This document shows positions 7,809 through 16,445 of a stretch of DNA of 64,000 nt, piece after piece; position 1 is the stretch's first letter; each line of letters opens with the position of its first letter. Under the pieces are notes generated by a model. The model was not told where the DNA came from. It saw only the letters and a list, made by a program, of their open reading frames with translations, and ran no database searches. Source of the DNA: Billgrantia kenyensis (GTDB taxonomy: Bacteria; Pseudomonadota; Gammaproteobacteria; Pseudomonadales; Halomonadaceae); assembly GCF_013697085.1 (NCBI RefSeq), contig NZ_JACEFT010000001.1, positions 310,001-374,000 of the forward strand. The letters are read 5' to 3'. The position numbers and the translations under genes are program-made.

Positions 7809-9254
7809 ATGCAACAGCTGGATCAGCAGTTCATCGACAACCGCTGGACGCCCTCCCGAGGCGAGCGCTGCCTGCCGGTGATGAATCCCTACCGGGAGGA
7901 GACCATCGCCGAGGTCAGCACCGGCCACCCCGCCGACGTGGACGCTGCCGTGGCCGCGGCCCGGCGCGCCCTGCCGGGCTGGCGTGCCACGCGCGGCAGC
8001 GAACGCGCCCGCTACCTCGAGCGATTCGCCGACGGCCTGGTACGGCGCCGGGAGGAGCTGATCCGGCTCTCCTCGACCAACAATGGCAAGGTGCTGGCCG
8101 AGGCCGCCATCGACATCGACGACGCCATCGCCTGCTACCGCTATTACGCCGGGCAGGCACGCGAGCTTGAACAGCGCCAGGGCCGGCTCGTCGAGGTCGA
8201 GATGGCCGGCGTCGAGGCGCGCTGCTACCACGACCCGGTCGGCGTGGTGGGGCTTATCACACCGTGGAACTTCCCCCTGGTAACCAGCGCCTGGAAGCTG
8301 GCCCCTGCCCTGGCCGCCGGCTGCTCCGTGGTGCTCAAGCCCTCCGAGGTGACACCGCTACCCGAGCGGGCACTGGCGGAAATCGCCCTGGAGATCGGGC
8401 TGCCGCCCGGCGTACTCAACCTGCTCTTCGGCGATGGCGAGGGTATCGGCGCCCCGCTGGCCGCTCATCCCGGCATCGACAAGGTCTCCTTCACCGGCAG
8501 CAACCGGATCGGCGAAGCGGTGATGCGCGCCGCCGCCGAGCGTTCCGCCGACGTCTCCCTCGAGCTTGGCGGCAAGTCGCCGATCCTGGTGATGGAGGAC
8601 GCCGACCCCGGCCAGGCCGCCGACTGGATCATGGCCGGCATCTACTTCAATGCGGGGCAGATCTGCTCGGCCACGTCGCGCCTGATCGTCCATGAGGCCA
8701 TCGCCGAGGCGGTCTATGCCGCGCTTGCCGCACGTATCGACGCGCTGACATTGGGTGATCCCTTGGCCGAGGAAAGCGACATGGGCCCGCTGGCCAGCGC
8801 CCGGCAGCGTGACAACGTGCAGGCCTATCTCGCCATCGCCAGGCAGGAGGGCCTGCGGGCGATACGCGACGCCAGCCACCGGCAGCTACCAGAGCAGGGC
8901 TACTTCGTCGCGCCGACACTGTTTCGTGACGTACCGACGACAAGTCGGCTATGGCGCGAGGAAATCTTCGGCCCGGTGCTCTGCGCCCGTAGCGTGTCGA
9001 GTGAAGCGGAGGCCATCGAGCTCGCCAACGACAGCGACTTCGGCCTGGCGGCGACCGTGGTGAGCGCTGACCGCAAACGTGCCGTGCGCATCGGCAGACA
9101 GCTTCAGGCAGGCAGCGTATGGCTCAACGGCGAGCAGCTGGTACTGCCCGAGACCGGATGGGGCGGATTCAAGCGCAGCGGCATCGGCCGCGAGCTTGGC
9201 CCTTGGGGTCTCTCCGCCTACCTGGCGGTCAAGCATCTCGTTGGTCCGGCATGA
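7809..9254 (+). CDS. NAD(P)+-dependent aldehyde dehydrogenase, probably 4-guanidinobutyraldehyde dehydrogenase
   Basis: Classical aldehyde dehydrogenase of 481 residues. It has the substrate/cofactor segment TPWNFPL, the general-base glutamate in LELGGKSP (Glu252) and the catalytic cysteine in FNAGQICSATSR (Cys286), with EEIFGPVL near 385. It is the fourth gene of the sigma-54 operon, 27 bases after the decarboxylase. The inferred job is oxidation of 4-guanidinobutyraldehyde to 4-guanidinobutyrate, the KauB step in Pseudomonas. The family is broad, and gamma-aminobutyraldehyde or betaine aldehyde could also be accepted. The operon probably ends here: an independent ribosome site and a different kind of gene follow. 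Confidence 0.88.
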   Translation: MQQLDQQFIDNRWTPSRGERCLPVMNPYREETIAEVSTGHPADVDAAVAAARRALPGWRATRGSERARYLERFADGLVRRREELIRLSSTNNGKVLAEAAIDIDDAIACYRYYAGQARELEQRQGRLVEVEMAGVEARCYHDPVGVVGLITPWNFPLVTSAWKLAPALAAGCSVVLKPSEVTPLPERALAEIALEIGLPPGVLNLLFGDGEGIGAPLAAHPGIDKVSFTGSNRIGEAVMRAAAERSADVSLELGGKSPILVMEDADPGQAADWIMAGIYFNAGQICSATSRLIVHEAIAEAVYAALAARIDALTLGDPLAEESDMGPLASARQRDNVQAYLAIARQEGLRAIRDASHRQLPEQGYFVAPTLFRDVPTTSRLWREEIFGPVLCARSVSSEAEAIELANDSDFGLAATVVSADRKRAVRIGRQLQAGSVWLNGEQLVLPETGWGGFKRSGIGRELGPWGLSAYLAVKHLVGPA

Positions 9255-9316
9255 GGCGCTTTTCACGCTGAACTGTCATAGAATCGGCCCGATGCCTGGT
9301 ATCAAGGAGGAAACCG

Positions 9317-9805
9317 ATGATCCGCATTCGCCCCTATCAGTCAGGGGACTGGCCCGCCATGTGGGACTTCATGGCGCCGGTACTGCATGCCGGCGATACC
9401 TACGCCGTGCCCCGCGACATCGGCGAGTCCGATGCCTACCGCATGTGGGTCGAACTGCCGCGTGCCGTGCGCGTCGCGGAAGACGCTCGCGGTCGCGTGC
9501 TCGGCACCTACTACCTCAAGCCCAACCAGCCGGGCCCCGGTGATCATGTCTGCAACTGCGGCTACCTGGTGGCCGAAAGCGCCCGGGGCCAAGGCATCGC
9601 CAATCAGCTGTGCCAGGACTCCCTGCGAGTCGCGCGTGAACTCGGGTTCACGGCCATGCAGTTCAACATGGTCGTCTCAACCAACGAGGTGGCGATACGC
9701 CAGTGGCAGAAGCATGGCTTCGAGATCGTCGGCACCCTGCCCTGCGCATTCCGGCACCCGACCCAGGGGCTGGTCGACGGCCATGTCATGTATCGCCTGC
9801 TGTGA
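9317..9805 (+). CDS. GNAT-family N-acetyltransferase
   Basis: Protein of 162 residues with the GNAT fold. The acetyl-CoA binding region is visible as YLVAESARGQGIANQLCQDS (about 88-107), containing the R/Q-x-x-G-x-G/A signature as ARGQGIA. The downstream NMVVSTNEVAIRQWQKHGFE segment is the usual beta-5/alpha-4 region. A strong AAGGAGG lies before the ATG. It sits alone between the arginine module and the TRAP operon. The substrate is unknown; proteins of this type acetylate small amines or protein N-termini. Confidence 0.85.
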   Translation: MIRIRPYQSGDWPAMWDFMAPVLHAGDTYAVPRDIGESDAYRMWVELPRAVRVAEDARGRVLGTYYLKPNQPGPGDHVCNCGYLVAESARGQGIANQLCQDSLRVARELGFTAMQFNMVVSTNEVAIRQWQKHGFEIVGTLPCAFRHPTQGLVDGHVMYRLL

Positions 9806-9917
9806 CTCAACAGTATTGCCGCGGTGCTGTCATCCAACGTCAGCGTGACGATTGACCCTGTCGGGCCCGCTGGGGCATCCTCCTCAACGGGTTGACCTGA
9901 CAAAGGAAAAACTAAAA

Positions 9918-10910
9918 ATGAAAATGTTTGCACGCAGCACGCTGGCACTCGGCCTCTCCCTCGCCCTGGCTTCCACTGCCCAGGCCGACTTCGCCGACAT
10001 GGACCCCGTCACCCTGCGCCTGGCCCACGTGGTCAACGAGCAGGATGGCTTTCACATTGCCGCGACCAAGTTCCAGGAGCTGGTCGCCGAGCGCACCGAA
10101 GGCGCGATTTCCGTCGACATCTACCCCAACGCCTCGCTCGGCGATGAGCGCACCCTGCTGGAAGGCATGCAGATCGGCACCGTCGACATGGGCGTGATCA
10201 CCAACGGTCCGGTGGCCAACTTCGTCGAGGAGATGGCGGTGTTCGAGCTGCCGTTCCTGTTCCCCACACCGGAGGCCGCCTACGAGGTGCTCGACGGCGA
10301 GATCGGCCAGGAGCTGCTCGACAAACTCGCTGAAGTCAATCTCAAGGGCCTGGCCTACGCCGAGCGCGGTTTCCGCAACCTGACCAACAGCGAACGCGCG
10401 GTACGCAGCCCCGAGGATATCGACGGCCTGCGCATCCGCGTGATGGAAAACCCGGTCTACACCGATACTTTCCGTGAGCTGGGTGCCAACGCCATTCCCA
10501 TGGCCTGGACCGAGGCCCTGACGGCCATGCAGCAGGGCACCATCGATGGCCAGGAGAACCCGGTCAACGTCATCCACTCGTTCAAGCTGCATGAGACTCA
10601 GGACCACATGACGCTCTCGCGCCACACCTACGCCCCGGCTATCTTCGTCATGGGCATGCCGGCCTGGAATCAGCTGCCGGAAGCCGCTCATGAGGTGCTC
10701 CGCGAGGCCGCCCAGGAGGCTGCCGAGTATGGACGCCGCATGAACGCCGAGATGGAGGCCGACCAGCTGGAAGAGCTGCAGGCCGCCGGCATGCAGATCA
10801 TCGACGACGCCGACCTCGAGGCGTTCCAAGCCGCGGTCGCCCCGGTGTACGAGAAGTACGGCGAACAGTTTGGCGACTACCTGACGCGCATTCAGGAGGC
10901 GCTGCAGTAA
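9918..10910 (+). CDS. dctP: TRAP transporter substrate-binding protein DctP
   Basis: Periplasmic receptor of a tripartite ATP-independent periplasmic transporter, 330 residues. A signal peptide (MKMFARSTLALGLSLALAS, cleavage near AQA-DF) is followed by the DctP fold. GLRIRVMENPVYTDTFRELG carries the conserved Arg that binds the ligand carboxylate, and QQGTIDGQENPV is the family hallmark. The frame is open further upstream, but the ATG at 9918 has AAAGGA ten bases before it and begins the signal peptide. dctQ starts with the first base after its stop codon. TRAP receptors usually bind C4-dicarboxylates, keto acids or sugar acids; which one cannot be read here. Confidence 0.92.
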   Translation: MKMFARSTLALGLSLALASTAQADFADMDPVTLRLAHVVNEQDGFHIAATKFQELVAERTEGAISVDIYPNASLGDERTLLEGMQIGTVDMGVITNGPVANFVEEMAVFELPFLFPTPEAAYEVLDGEIGQELLDKLAEVNLKGLAYAERGFRNLTNSERAVRSPEDIDGLRIRVMENPVYTDTFRELGANAIPMAWTEALTAMQQGTIDGQENPVNVIHSFKLHETQDHMTLSRHTYAPAIFVMGMPAWNQLPEAAHEVLREAAQEAAEYGRRMNAEMEADQLEELQAAGMQIIDDADLEAFQAAVAPVYEKYGEQFGDYLTRIQEALQ

Positions 10911-11453
10911 GTGAGCTCTCCGCTGCATGCCCTCACGGGCCTGCTGCAGCGTAGTGAACGCATCCTCGACGCCGTCATCCAGCCCATCGTGTTCCTGGGC
11001 ATGGCGGCGTTGATTGGCGTGATCACGCTGCAGATCGTCTCACGCACACTCTTCACCGCCGTGGGCTGGACCGAGGAGGTCGCCCGCTTCCTGCTGGTGT
11101 GGATCACCTTTCTCGGCGCCACCCTGGCCTTTCAGCGCGGGCGACACATCGCCGTAACCTTCGTCGTCGACGCCCTGCCCGCCCGCCTCGCCCAGCTGGC
11201 ACGTATCGCCGCGGTGCTGGTGGCACTGGGCTTCTTTGTCACGCTGGTCGTGATCGGCTATCGCTACATGCAGGCGCAAAGCTTCCAGCGCTCCGCCTCG
11301 CTGCGGCTATCCATGACCTATGTGTATGCCGTGATCCCCCTCTCTGCGGCGATCATGGCGTGGTACGCCATGATCGATGCCATCGAACTCGCGATCAAGG
11401 GGCCGCAGGCGGCCGATACCGGTAGCAGCACCGCCGAGGAGCCACCGCCATGA
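10911..11453 (+). CDS. dctQ: TRAP transporter small permease DctQ
   Basis: Small membrane subunit of the TRAP transporter, 180 residues with four predicted transmembrane helices. The segment GWTEEVARFLLVWITFLGA, around residues 46-64, is the DctQ signature. The start is GTG at 10911, directly after the dctP stop, and the stop overlaps the dctM ATG by four bases, so the three genes are translationally linked. It ends in a polar tail (AADTGSSTAEEPPP). Confidence 0.92.
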   Translation: MSSPLHALTGLLQRSERILDAVIQPIVFLGMAALIGVITLQIVSRTLFTAVGWTEEVARFLLVWITFLGATLAFQRGRHIAVTFVVDALPARLAQLARIAAVLVALGFFVTLVVIGYRYMQAQSFQRSASLRLSMTYVYAVIPLSAAIMAWYAMIDAIELAIKGPQAADTGSSTAEEPPP

Positions 11454-12709
11454 CCGGCCTGCTGTTCCTGCTGTTCTTCGCCTTCATGCTGCTGGGTGTG
11501 CCGATCGCGCTTGCCATCGGGGCCAGTACGCTGCTCGCCCTCAACGCCCAGGGCGTGCCGCTGATGGTGGTCACCCAGCAGATGTTCCAGGGCATCAACT
11601 CCTTCGCCCTGGTGGCGGTGCCCATGTTCATCCTGGCCGGGGATCTCATGGCCCAGGGCAAGGTGAGCGAGAAGCTGGTGGACTTTGCCGATTCGCTGTT
11701 CGGCTTCCTCAAGGGCGGGCTCTCCATCGTCTCGGTCGGGGCCGGCATGTTCTTTGCCGCCATTTCAGGCTCGGGTGCCGCCACCACCGCAGCCGTGGGC
11801 TCAAGCCTGGTTCCGGAGCTCAAGCGCAAGGGCTACGACCCCGCCTCGGCGGCCAGCCTGATCGCCGCCAGCGGCACCATCGGCGTGGTGATCCCGCCTT
11901 CGGTGCCGATGATCATCTATGCCGTCATCGCTCAGCAGTCGGTGTCGAGGCTGTTTCTCAACGGCATCATCCCGGGCGTGCTGATGGGCATCGGGCTGGC
12001 GGCCATCGCCATCACCCAGGCCTACCGGCGCAACTACCCGCGGGGCACCGAGCTTTCACCGGCAACGATATGGCGAACCTTCAAGAGTGCCAGTTGGGGG
12101 CTGATGACCCCGGTGATCATTCTGGGCGGCATCTTCTCCGGCATCTTCACCCCCAGTGAGGCCGCCGTGGTGGCAGTCAACTATGCCCTGCTGGTGTCGC
12201 TGTTCGTCTATCGTGACCTCACGCTGCCCGATATCTATCGCATACTGATTCGCTCGGCGATGACCACCTCGGTGATCATGCTGGTGATAGCGACATCGGC
12301 GGTACTCAGTTGGACGCTGTCCAGTTGGCAGGTGCCAGGCGCCATTGCCCACTCGGTGCTGTCGCTCTCCACCAATCCCTACGTGATCATGCTGCTCATC
12401 GTCGGAGTAATCCTGCTTACCGGGGTCTTCATCGAGACCGCCAGCGCGCTGATCATCCTGACCCCGGTGCTGCTGCCGCTGGTGCTGCAGCTGGGTATCG
12501 ATCCGATCCATTTCGGTATCATCATCGTGATGGGGCTGGCCATTGGCATGATCACCCCGCCGGTGGCTATCAACCTCTATGTGGCTTCTTCCGTCACCCA
12601 ACTACCCCTGGAACGCATCACCCGCGCCATTATCCCCTACCTGTTGGGCCTGATCGCGGTTCTGCTGCTGGTGGTCTATGTGCCGATCCTGCTGGGGCTA
12701 TCTGGCTAG
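11450..12709 (+). CDS. dctM: TRAP transporter large permease DctM
   Basis: Main transport subunit of the TRAP system, 419 residues with about 12 hydrophobic segments. Typical DctM elements are PMFILAGDLMAQG (about 58-70), AISGSGAATTAAVGS (about 105-119) and GTIGVVIPPSVPMIIYA (about 142-158), with a related repeat in the second half at GMITPPVAINLYVASS. It works with DctP and DctQ encoded immediately upstream and is driven by a Na+ or H+ gradient; Na+ coupling is common in halophiles. Length is normal for the family. Confidence 0.93.
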   Translation: MTGLLFLLFFAFMLLGVPIALAIGASTLLALNAQGVPLMVVTQQMFQGINSFALVAVPMFILAGDLMAQGKVSEKLVDFADSLFGFLKGGLSIVSVGAGMFFAAISGSGAATTAAVGSSLVPELKRKGYDPASAASLIAASGTIGVVIPPSVPMIIYAVIAQQSVSRLFLNGIIPGVLMGIGLAAIAITQAYRRNYPRGTELSPATIWRTFKSASWGLMTPVIILGGIFSGIFTPSEAAVVAVNYALLVSLFVYRDLTLPDIYRILIRSAMTTSVIMLVIATSAVLSWTLSSWQVPGAIAHSVLSLSTNPYVIMLLIVGVILLTGVFIETASALIILTPVLLPLVLQLGIDPIHFGIIIVMGLAIGMITPPVAINLYVASSVTQLPLERITRAIIPYLLGLIAVLLLVVYVPILLGLSG

Positions 12710-12793
12710 GGCGCGCCGGCACGATGCGCTTGACGACAACGCGGCCTGGCCTCACCCTGGCCGCTTGACTACTTCCTACCGAAGGGAATTCAC

Positions 12794-12985
12794 GTGACAC
12801 CGATGCTTCGTATCGCCGCCCTCTCATGTTTCATCCTTCTCGCAGGCTGTACCACCTATACCTACGACGACGGCAGTCGTGAGACGCTATGGGGCATTCC
12901 CGCCGAGGAGGAGACGCGGCGCTACGAAGATGACCGCCAGGCAGAGGGCGTTCGCTATCGCGAGCCCGGCCGGGTCGATGAATAA
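12794..12985 (+). CDS. Small predicted lipoprotein
   Basis: 63 residues, GTG start with GAAGGGAA upstream. A short signal peptide (MLRIAALSCFILLAGC) ends in a lipobox LAGC, so Cys19 should be lipidated. The remaining 44 residues are strongly charged and tyrosine-rich (TTYTYDDGSRETLWG, EEETRRYEDDRQ), with no domain I recognise. It lies 84 bases after the TRAP operon. The absence of an outer-membrane avoidance Asp at +2 (it is Thr) suggests outer-membrane sorting. Confidence 0.72.
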   Translation: MTPMLRIAALSCFILLAGCTTYTYDDGSRETLWGIPAEEETRRYEDDRQAEGVRYREPGRVDE

Positions 12986-12991
12986 GCCCGC

Positions 12992-13591
12992 CTAGGCATG
13001 GAGGCGTAGCACCACGCTCAAGTTGTTGGCCGGCATCTCGACGATTCGCTCGAGCAAGAATCCGTGTGGCTGTGCCTCAGCAACAACTCGCTCGAGGTCG
13101 CGCACCCCCCAGCGTGAATCCCTGGCCCTTAGATCGGTATCGAAAGCGGCATTGCTCTCGGCCGTGTGGCGTCCATCACGACGGTAGGGGCCATAGAGGT
13201 AGAGCACCCCACCTGCGTTGAGATGAGCAGCCGATTGCGCCAACAGGGCCAAGGTCACTTCCCAAGGGGAGATGTGCACGAGATTGATCGCCACTACGGC
13301 ATCGAAGCGCCCGGATGGCCAGATTCCGACCACATCCAGCGGTAGCGGCTCGCGCAGATTGTCTAGCCCAGCATGGGCACACCAGGCAGAGATGGAGGCG
13401 CGGGCCGCGGCGTTGGGGTCGCTCGGCTGCCATTCCCATCCCGGCATTGCGCTTGCACAATGAACGCCATGCTCGCCGCTGCCGCTGGCAACCTCCAGAA
13501 TCGAAGCCCGTTCCGGAAGTACCGCCTGGAGCACTTCAAGAATGGGTTGGCGGTTACGAGCCGCAGCCGGGCTCTTCATGCGGCGATTCAT
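12992..13591 (-). CDS. DUF938-family class I SAM-dependent methyltransferase
   Basis: 199 residues. The start (KSPAAARNRQPILEVLQAVLP) is typical of DUF938 proteins. The SAM-binding motif I is ILEVASGSGEHGVHCA (about 36-51) and motif II the acidic end of WEWQPSDPN. The segment FDAVVAINLVHISPWEV carries the later methyltransferase motifs. Substrate is unknown for the family. It is convergent with the small lipoprotein gene, whose stop codon ends seven bases before this one. Confidence 0.85.
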   Translation of the reverse strand: MNRRMKSPAAARNRQPILEVLQAVLPERASILEVASGSGEHGVHCASAMPGWEWQPSDPNAAARASISAWCAHAGLDNLREPLPLDVVGIWPSGRFDAVVAINLVHISPWEVTLALLAQSAAHLNAGGVLYLYGPYRRDGRHTAESNAAFDTDLRARDSRWGVRDLERVVAEAQPHGFLLERIVEMPANNLSVVLRLHA

Positions 13592-13663
13592 GCTATCAAC
13601 GAACCTCGTGTGCTGTGATGTCTCACGTTACGTTTAGCGCACGCCGCGGAAGCCTGGCCGGGA

Positions 13664-13810
13664 TCATGGCCGGCGGCGCTGCTGTTCGGACGAGCGCGAT
13701 TGCCGGCCGCGAAAGCCACTGAGCATCTGCTTGCCCTTGCGCTTGAGCCTCGCGCGATTTTCCGGCTTGCGCAACCACCAGGCGGCGGCCATGCCTAACA
13801 GTTTCCTCAT
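13664..13810 (-). CDS. Small basic protein, 48 residues, function unknown
   Basis: An AGGAGG ribosome site lies before the ATG at 13810, which is why I choose this start although the frame is open to 13963. The product begins MRKLLGMAAAWWLRKP, a short hydrophobic/amphipathic stretch, followed by a highly basic tail (RARLKRKGKQM, then SRSSEQQRRRP). It could be membrane-associated or nucleic-acid binding. It resembles no family I can name. The main support for it being real is the strong ribosome site and the strand-specific context. Confidence 0.5.
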   Translation of the reverse strand: MRKLLGMAAAWWLRKPENRARLKRKGKQMLSGFRGRQSRSSEQQRRRP

Positions 13811-13961
13811 CCTGACCTCCTGCTGTCGGTGATACACCTCCTGTATGGACGGTGCCAAGGTGCCGGTCAAGCATAAGCGGTTGCTTACGGCGCCCGTTAG
13901 CCAATCGCCGTTTCCTCTGCCATGGTGGGTAGTGAATGGACTCACCAGCATGGAGGACGCC

Positions 13962-14213
13962 ATGACGCGTACCGCAAAAGTCGAGCCGATACAGCGCGAG
14001 ACCCAGGAGGCGATCCTGGTCAGCGGCTGGCGGGTGGTCGACGTGAGCGACCCCGATCAGCCGCAGGAGATATCACGTCACGACAGCGAGCCCGAAGCCA
14101 TCCGTGCCGCCCGCGACTACGAGCACCAGACCTCGCTCGAGCCCGGCTCGCCGCCCGACGACACACAGGACTACGACGCTTCAGACCCCCAGGGAGGCAA
14201 GGAGCTGCCCTGA
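13962..14213 (+). CDS. Small acidic hypothetical protein
   Basis: 83 residues starting at the ATG at 13962, which has GGAGG six bases upstream. It contains SGWRVVDVSDPDQPQEISRH and an acidic, proline-rich C-terminus (PPDDTQDYDASDPQGG). No membrane segment, no signal peptide and no domain I recognise. It converges on the DUF418 gene with a four-base gap. The frame extends upstream to 13845 without a ribosome site. Confidence 0.5.
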   Translation: MTRTAKVEPIQRETQEAILVSGWRVVDVSDPDQPQEISRHDSEPEAIRAARDYEHQTSLEPGSPPDDTQDYDASDPQGGKELP

Positions 14214-14217
14214 TCGC

Positions 14218-15450
14218 TCAGTGCCGCCAGGGTTGCCGCTGGCCGCGAGTCAGTGAGCGCCACAGCCACTCGAGCGGCCCATGACGAAAATGGCGCAGCC
14301 ACAGTGGCGCCAGCCATAGCTGTAGCAGCCAGATGCCCAGCACCACCAGCATCTGGCCGCTGCGCTCGATGTGGCCGAACATGCCCAGACCGTGGCCGTA
14401 GAAGATCAGGCTCATGAGCACGCTCTGCAGGATGTACAGGCTGAACGCCATCCGGCCCACGGCGGCGAGACGTCTCCGCAAGCCGAGCCACGCCTGGGTG
14501 CGCAGTACCAGCATGACGCCGCCGACCCAGCCAAGGGCGACAAGCACACTGCCCCAGTAGTTGAACTGGAAGCCGTAGAACATCGACAGTGGCCCCCAAT
14601 CGTTGGCAAAGTTCCAAGCCACGCCATAGGCCACCAGTGGCAGGCCGAGAACGAGGCCCATGCCCACCAGGGTGAGATAGACACGTGGCCGTGCCAGCCC
14701 GGTCAGCACGCCGAGGCGATAGAGCCCCATGCCGATCAGCATCATCCCGGCCGCTCGCCACAGCCCCCATACCAGCAGGGTGAAGGTCTGGGCCTCGAAG
14801 GCCAGCTCTGCACGGTGGGGCATCTGCTGCCACCAGCCGCTGCGATAACGCTCGATCTCGCTCTGAAGCTGCTCGACGGGAGGCTGCCATTCAGCCTGGA
14901 AGGCGAGCAAATCGGCCTCTGACCAGAAAGACATCGACCAGCCGAAAAAAAGAAATAACGCTGAGGTAACCGCCAGCATTGCTACCCCGGAGGTCAACAG
15001 GCTCCAGGGAGACATTTTTCGGCAGGGATAGAGCAGCATGCCACAGACGGCATAGGTGAAGAGAATGTCGCCATACCAGACGAGGTAGGCGTGGGCAGCA
15101 CCGAAAAACAGCAGCCATGCATTGCGCCGGTAGTGCAGCATCGCTGTCGGTCGTCCAGCAGCCTCGGCTCGCTCGGCGAACAAGACGATACCGGCACCGA
15201 ACAGCATGGAAAAAATCGCCATCATCTTCTGGTCGGCCAGCAAATGCGAGATGAGCCAGGCCGCCAGGTCGATGCCTTCGAGGCGTCCCCAGGCCGAGGG
15301 GTTGAGGTAAGCCGCATATGGCATGGCGAACGCCTGAACGTTCATCACCAGAATGCCGAGCAGTGCCACGCCGCGCAGCACGTCGAGTGCCTCGATGCGT
15401 GCCGTCGTACCCTGGTCGACGCGACGGCACGCTTGCTGGGTCCGGTTCAC
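14218..15450 (-). CDS. DUF418 (YeiB-like) integral membrane protein
   Basis: 410 residues with about ten transmembrane helices. The N-terminal ARIEALDVLRGVALLGILVM is characteristic of the heparan-alpha-glucosaminide acyltransferase/YeiB group. FSMLFGAGIVLFAER (about 80-94) and the C-terminal VGRMAFSLYILQSVLMSL (about 330-347) are the conserved DUF418 elements. The start is GTG at 15450. The biochemical role of the family is unknown; a membrane acyltransferase has been suggested by fold similarity. It lies next to a degraded GST/regulator region. Confidence 0.85.
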   Translation of the reverse strand: MNRTQQACRRVDQGTTARIEALDVLRGVALLGILVMNVQAFAMPYAAYLNPSAWGRLEGIDLAAWLISHLLADQKMMAIFSMLFGAGIVLFAERAEAAGRPTAMLHYRRNAWLLFFGAAHAYLVWYGDILFTYAVCGMLLYPCRKMSPWSLLTSGVAMLAVTSALFLFFGWSMSFWSEADLLAFQAEWQPPVEQLQSEIERYRSGWWQQMPHRAELAFEAQTFTLLVWGLWRAAGMMLIGMGLYRLGVLTGLARPRVYLTLVGMGLVLGLPLVAYGVAWNFANDWGPLSMFYGFQFNYWGSVLVALGWVGGVMLVLRTQAWLGLRRRLAAVGRMAFSLYILQSVLMSLIFYGHGLGMFGHIERSGQMLVVLGIWLLQLWLAPLWLRHFRHGPLEWLWRSLTRGQRQPWRH

Positions 15451-15552
15451 TCGCCTACCCCCCAGCTCAACAGGGCGGGGAAATCAGCGTAATGCATGAG
15501 TAAGCCTGGCAAACTCAACTTCGCTCCTGTATTGCCGAGACATGAATGCCGG

Positions 15553-16184
15553 CTAGCCGCTCGGAGTCGCGTCGGCAGGCATTGCCTTGGCAATGGCCTC
15601 CTCCGTGCGTCGATGGGCAGGACGATCCTTGAGGCCATTCCAATAGGCTTCGAACTCCGGGCGCCTGTCCAGTGTGCCGAACTGCATGCCCCAACCGATG
15701 TGGGAGCCGACATAGATGTCGGCGGCGGTGAAGCTGTCGCCGGCAATGTATCGCCGCCCCGCTACCGCCTTGGCCAGGTGTCGACCGCCGTTTCGTAGCT
15801 GCCGCAGCCGAACTGCATCTGCTGTTCGGAGCTCAGCGTGACATTGGCGGACTTCAGGGATATCGCCATCTCCAGCGGCCCGGCCGTGAAAAACAGCCAG
15901 CGGTAGTAGTCACCGCGCCCCACGGGCGTCGGCAGAAGGCCGGCCTCGGGGAATGCCTCGGCCAGATAGGCGCAAATGGCGGCCGCCTCCGTGACGACAG
16001 TATTGCCATGGCGTATGGCCGGCACCTTGCCCATGGGATTGATGGCGAGATACTCGGACGACTTCATCGGCGGGCCGTACTCGATCACCTCCATGCGGTA
16101 GGGTTGCCCCAACTCCTCCAGCATCCAGTGCACGATGCCGCCCCGGGACCAGGGGTTGGTATAAAAGACGATCTCTTCCTGCAT
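15553..16184 (-). pseudogene. Glutathione S-transferase gene with a frameshift
   Basis: The first 132 codons encode a normal GST N-terminal domain: IVFYTNPWSRGGIVHWMLEE, then NPMGKVPAIRHGNTVVTEAA for the glutathione site. At about 15785 the frame runs into a stop after ETAVDTWPRR. In the next frame the C-terminal domain continues without interruption as AKAVAGRRYIAGDSFTAADI and onward to a stop at 15553-15555. One missing base in the GACACCTGGCC stretch explains the break. The combined length, about 210 residues, is normal for a GST. The lesion may be real or a one-base assembly error. The ATG at 16184 has GAGAGGGAG upstream. Confidence 0.8.
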
Positions 16185-16423
16185 GATCCGCTCCCTCTCG
16201 TGGTGTGTGTCATCAGCGGCGGGAGCATCAACCCCGGCTCGAGTCGATAGCCCATACCCGGCTCGCCTTCGATCTCGGCACCTATGGCACGCAGCGAAGC
16301 GATGTCGCGGTACAGGGTGCGCAGCGAGACACCCAGTTCCTGCGCCAGCGCGGTACCGCTCACCGGGCAGCGGTGACGCCGCAGGATCTGCAGCAGATCG
16401 AGAAGGCGCGTCGTGCGCGACAT
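16085..16423 (-). pseudogene. Truncated YafY-type HTH regulator (WYL domain missing)
   Basis: Residues 1-70 form an HTH_11 DNA-binding domain: SRTTRLLDLLQILRRHRCPV, then SLRTLYRDIASLRAIGAEI and GYRLEPGLMLPPLM. In complete relatives this is followed by a WYL ligand domain of about 150 residues. Here, after LMLPPLM, the sequence passes at once into the GST leader and the frame runs on inside the GST gene. The junction is near 16210. An internal deletion that removed the WYL domain and brought the GST gene close is the simplest explanation. Whether the short product still binds DNA is unknown. Confidence 0.7.
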
Positions 16424-16445
16424 GAAGAACTTTCCTCGTCTTCGC

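Noticed and set aside
12741..12764. GCGGCC/GGCCGC dyad after dctM as a terminator
   Set aside because: Six base pairs with a 12-base loop and no T-run; could be chance in GC-rich DNA.
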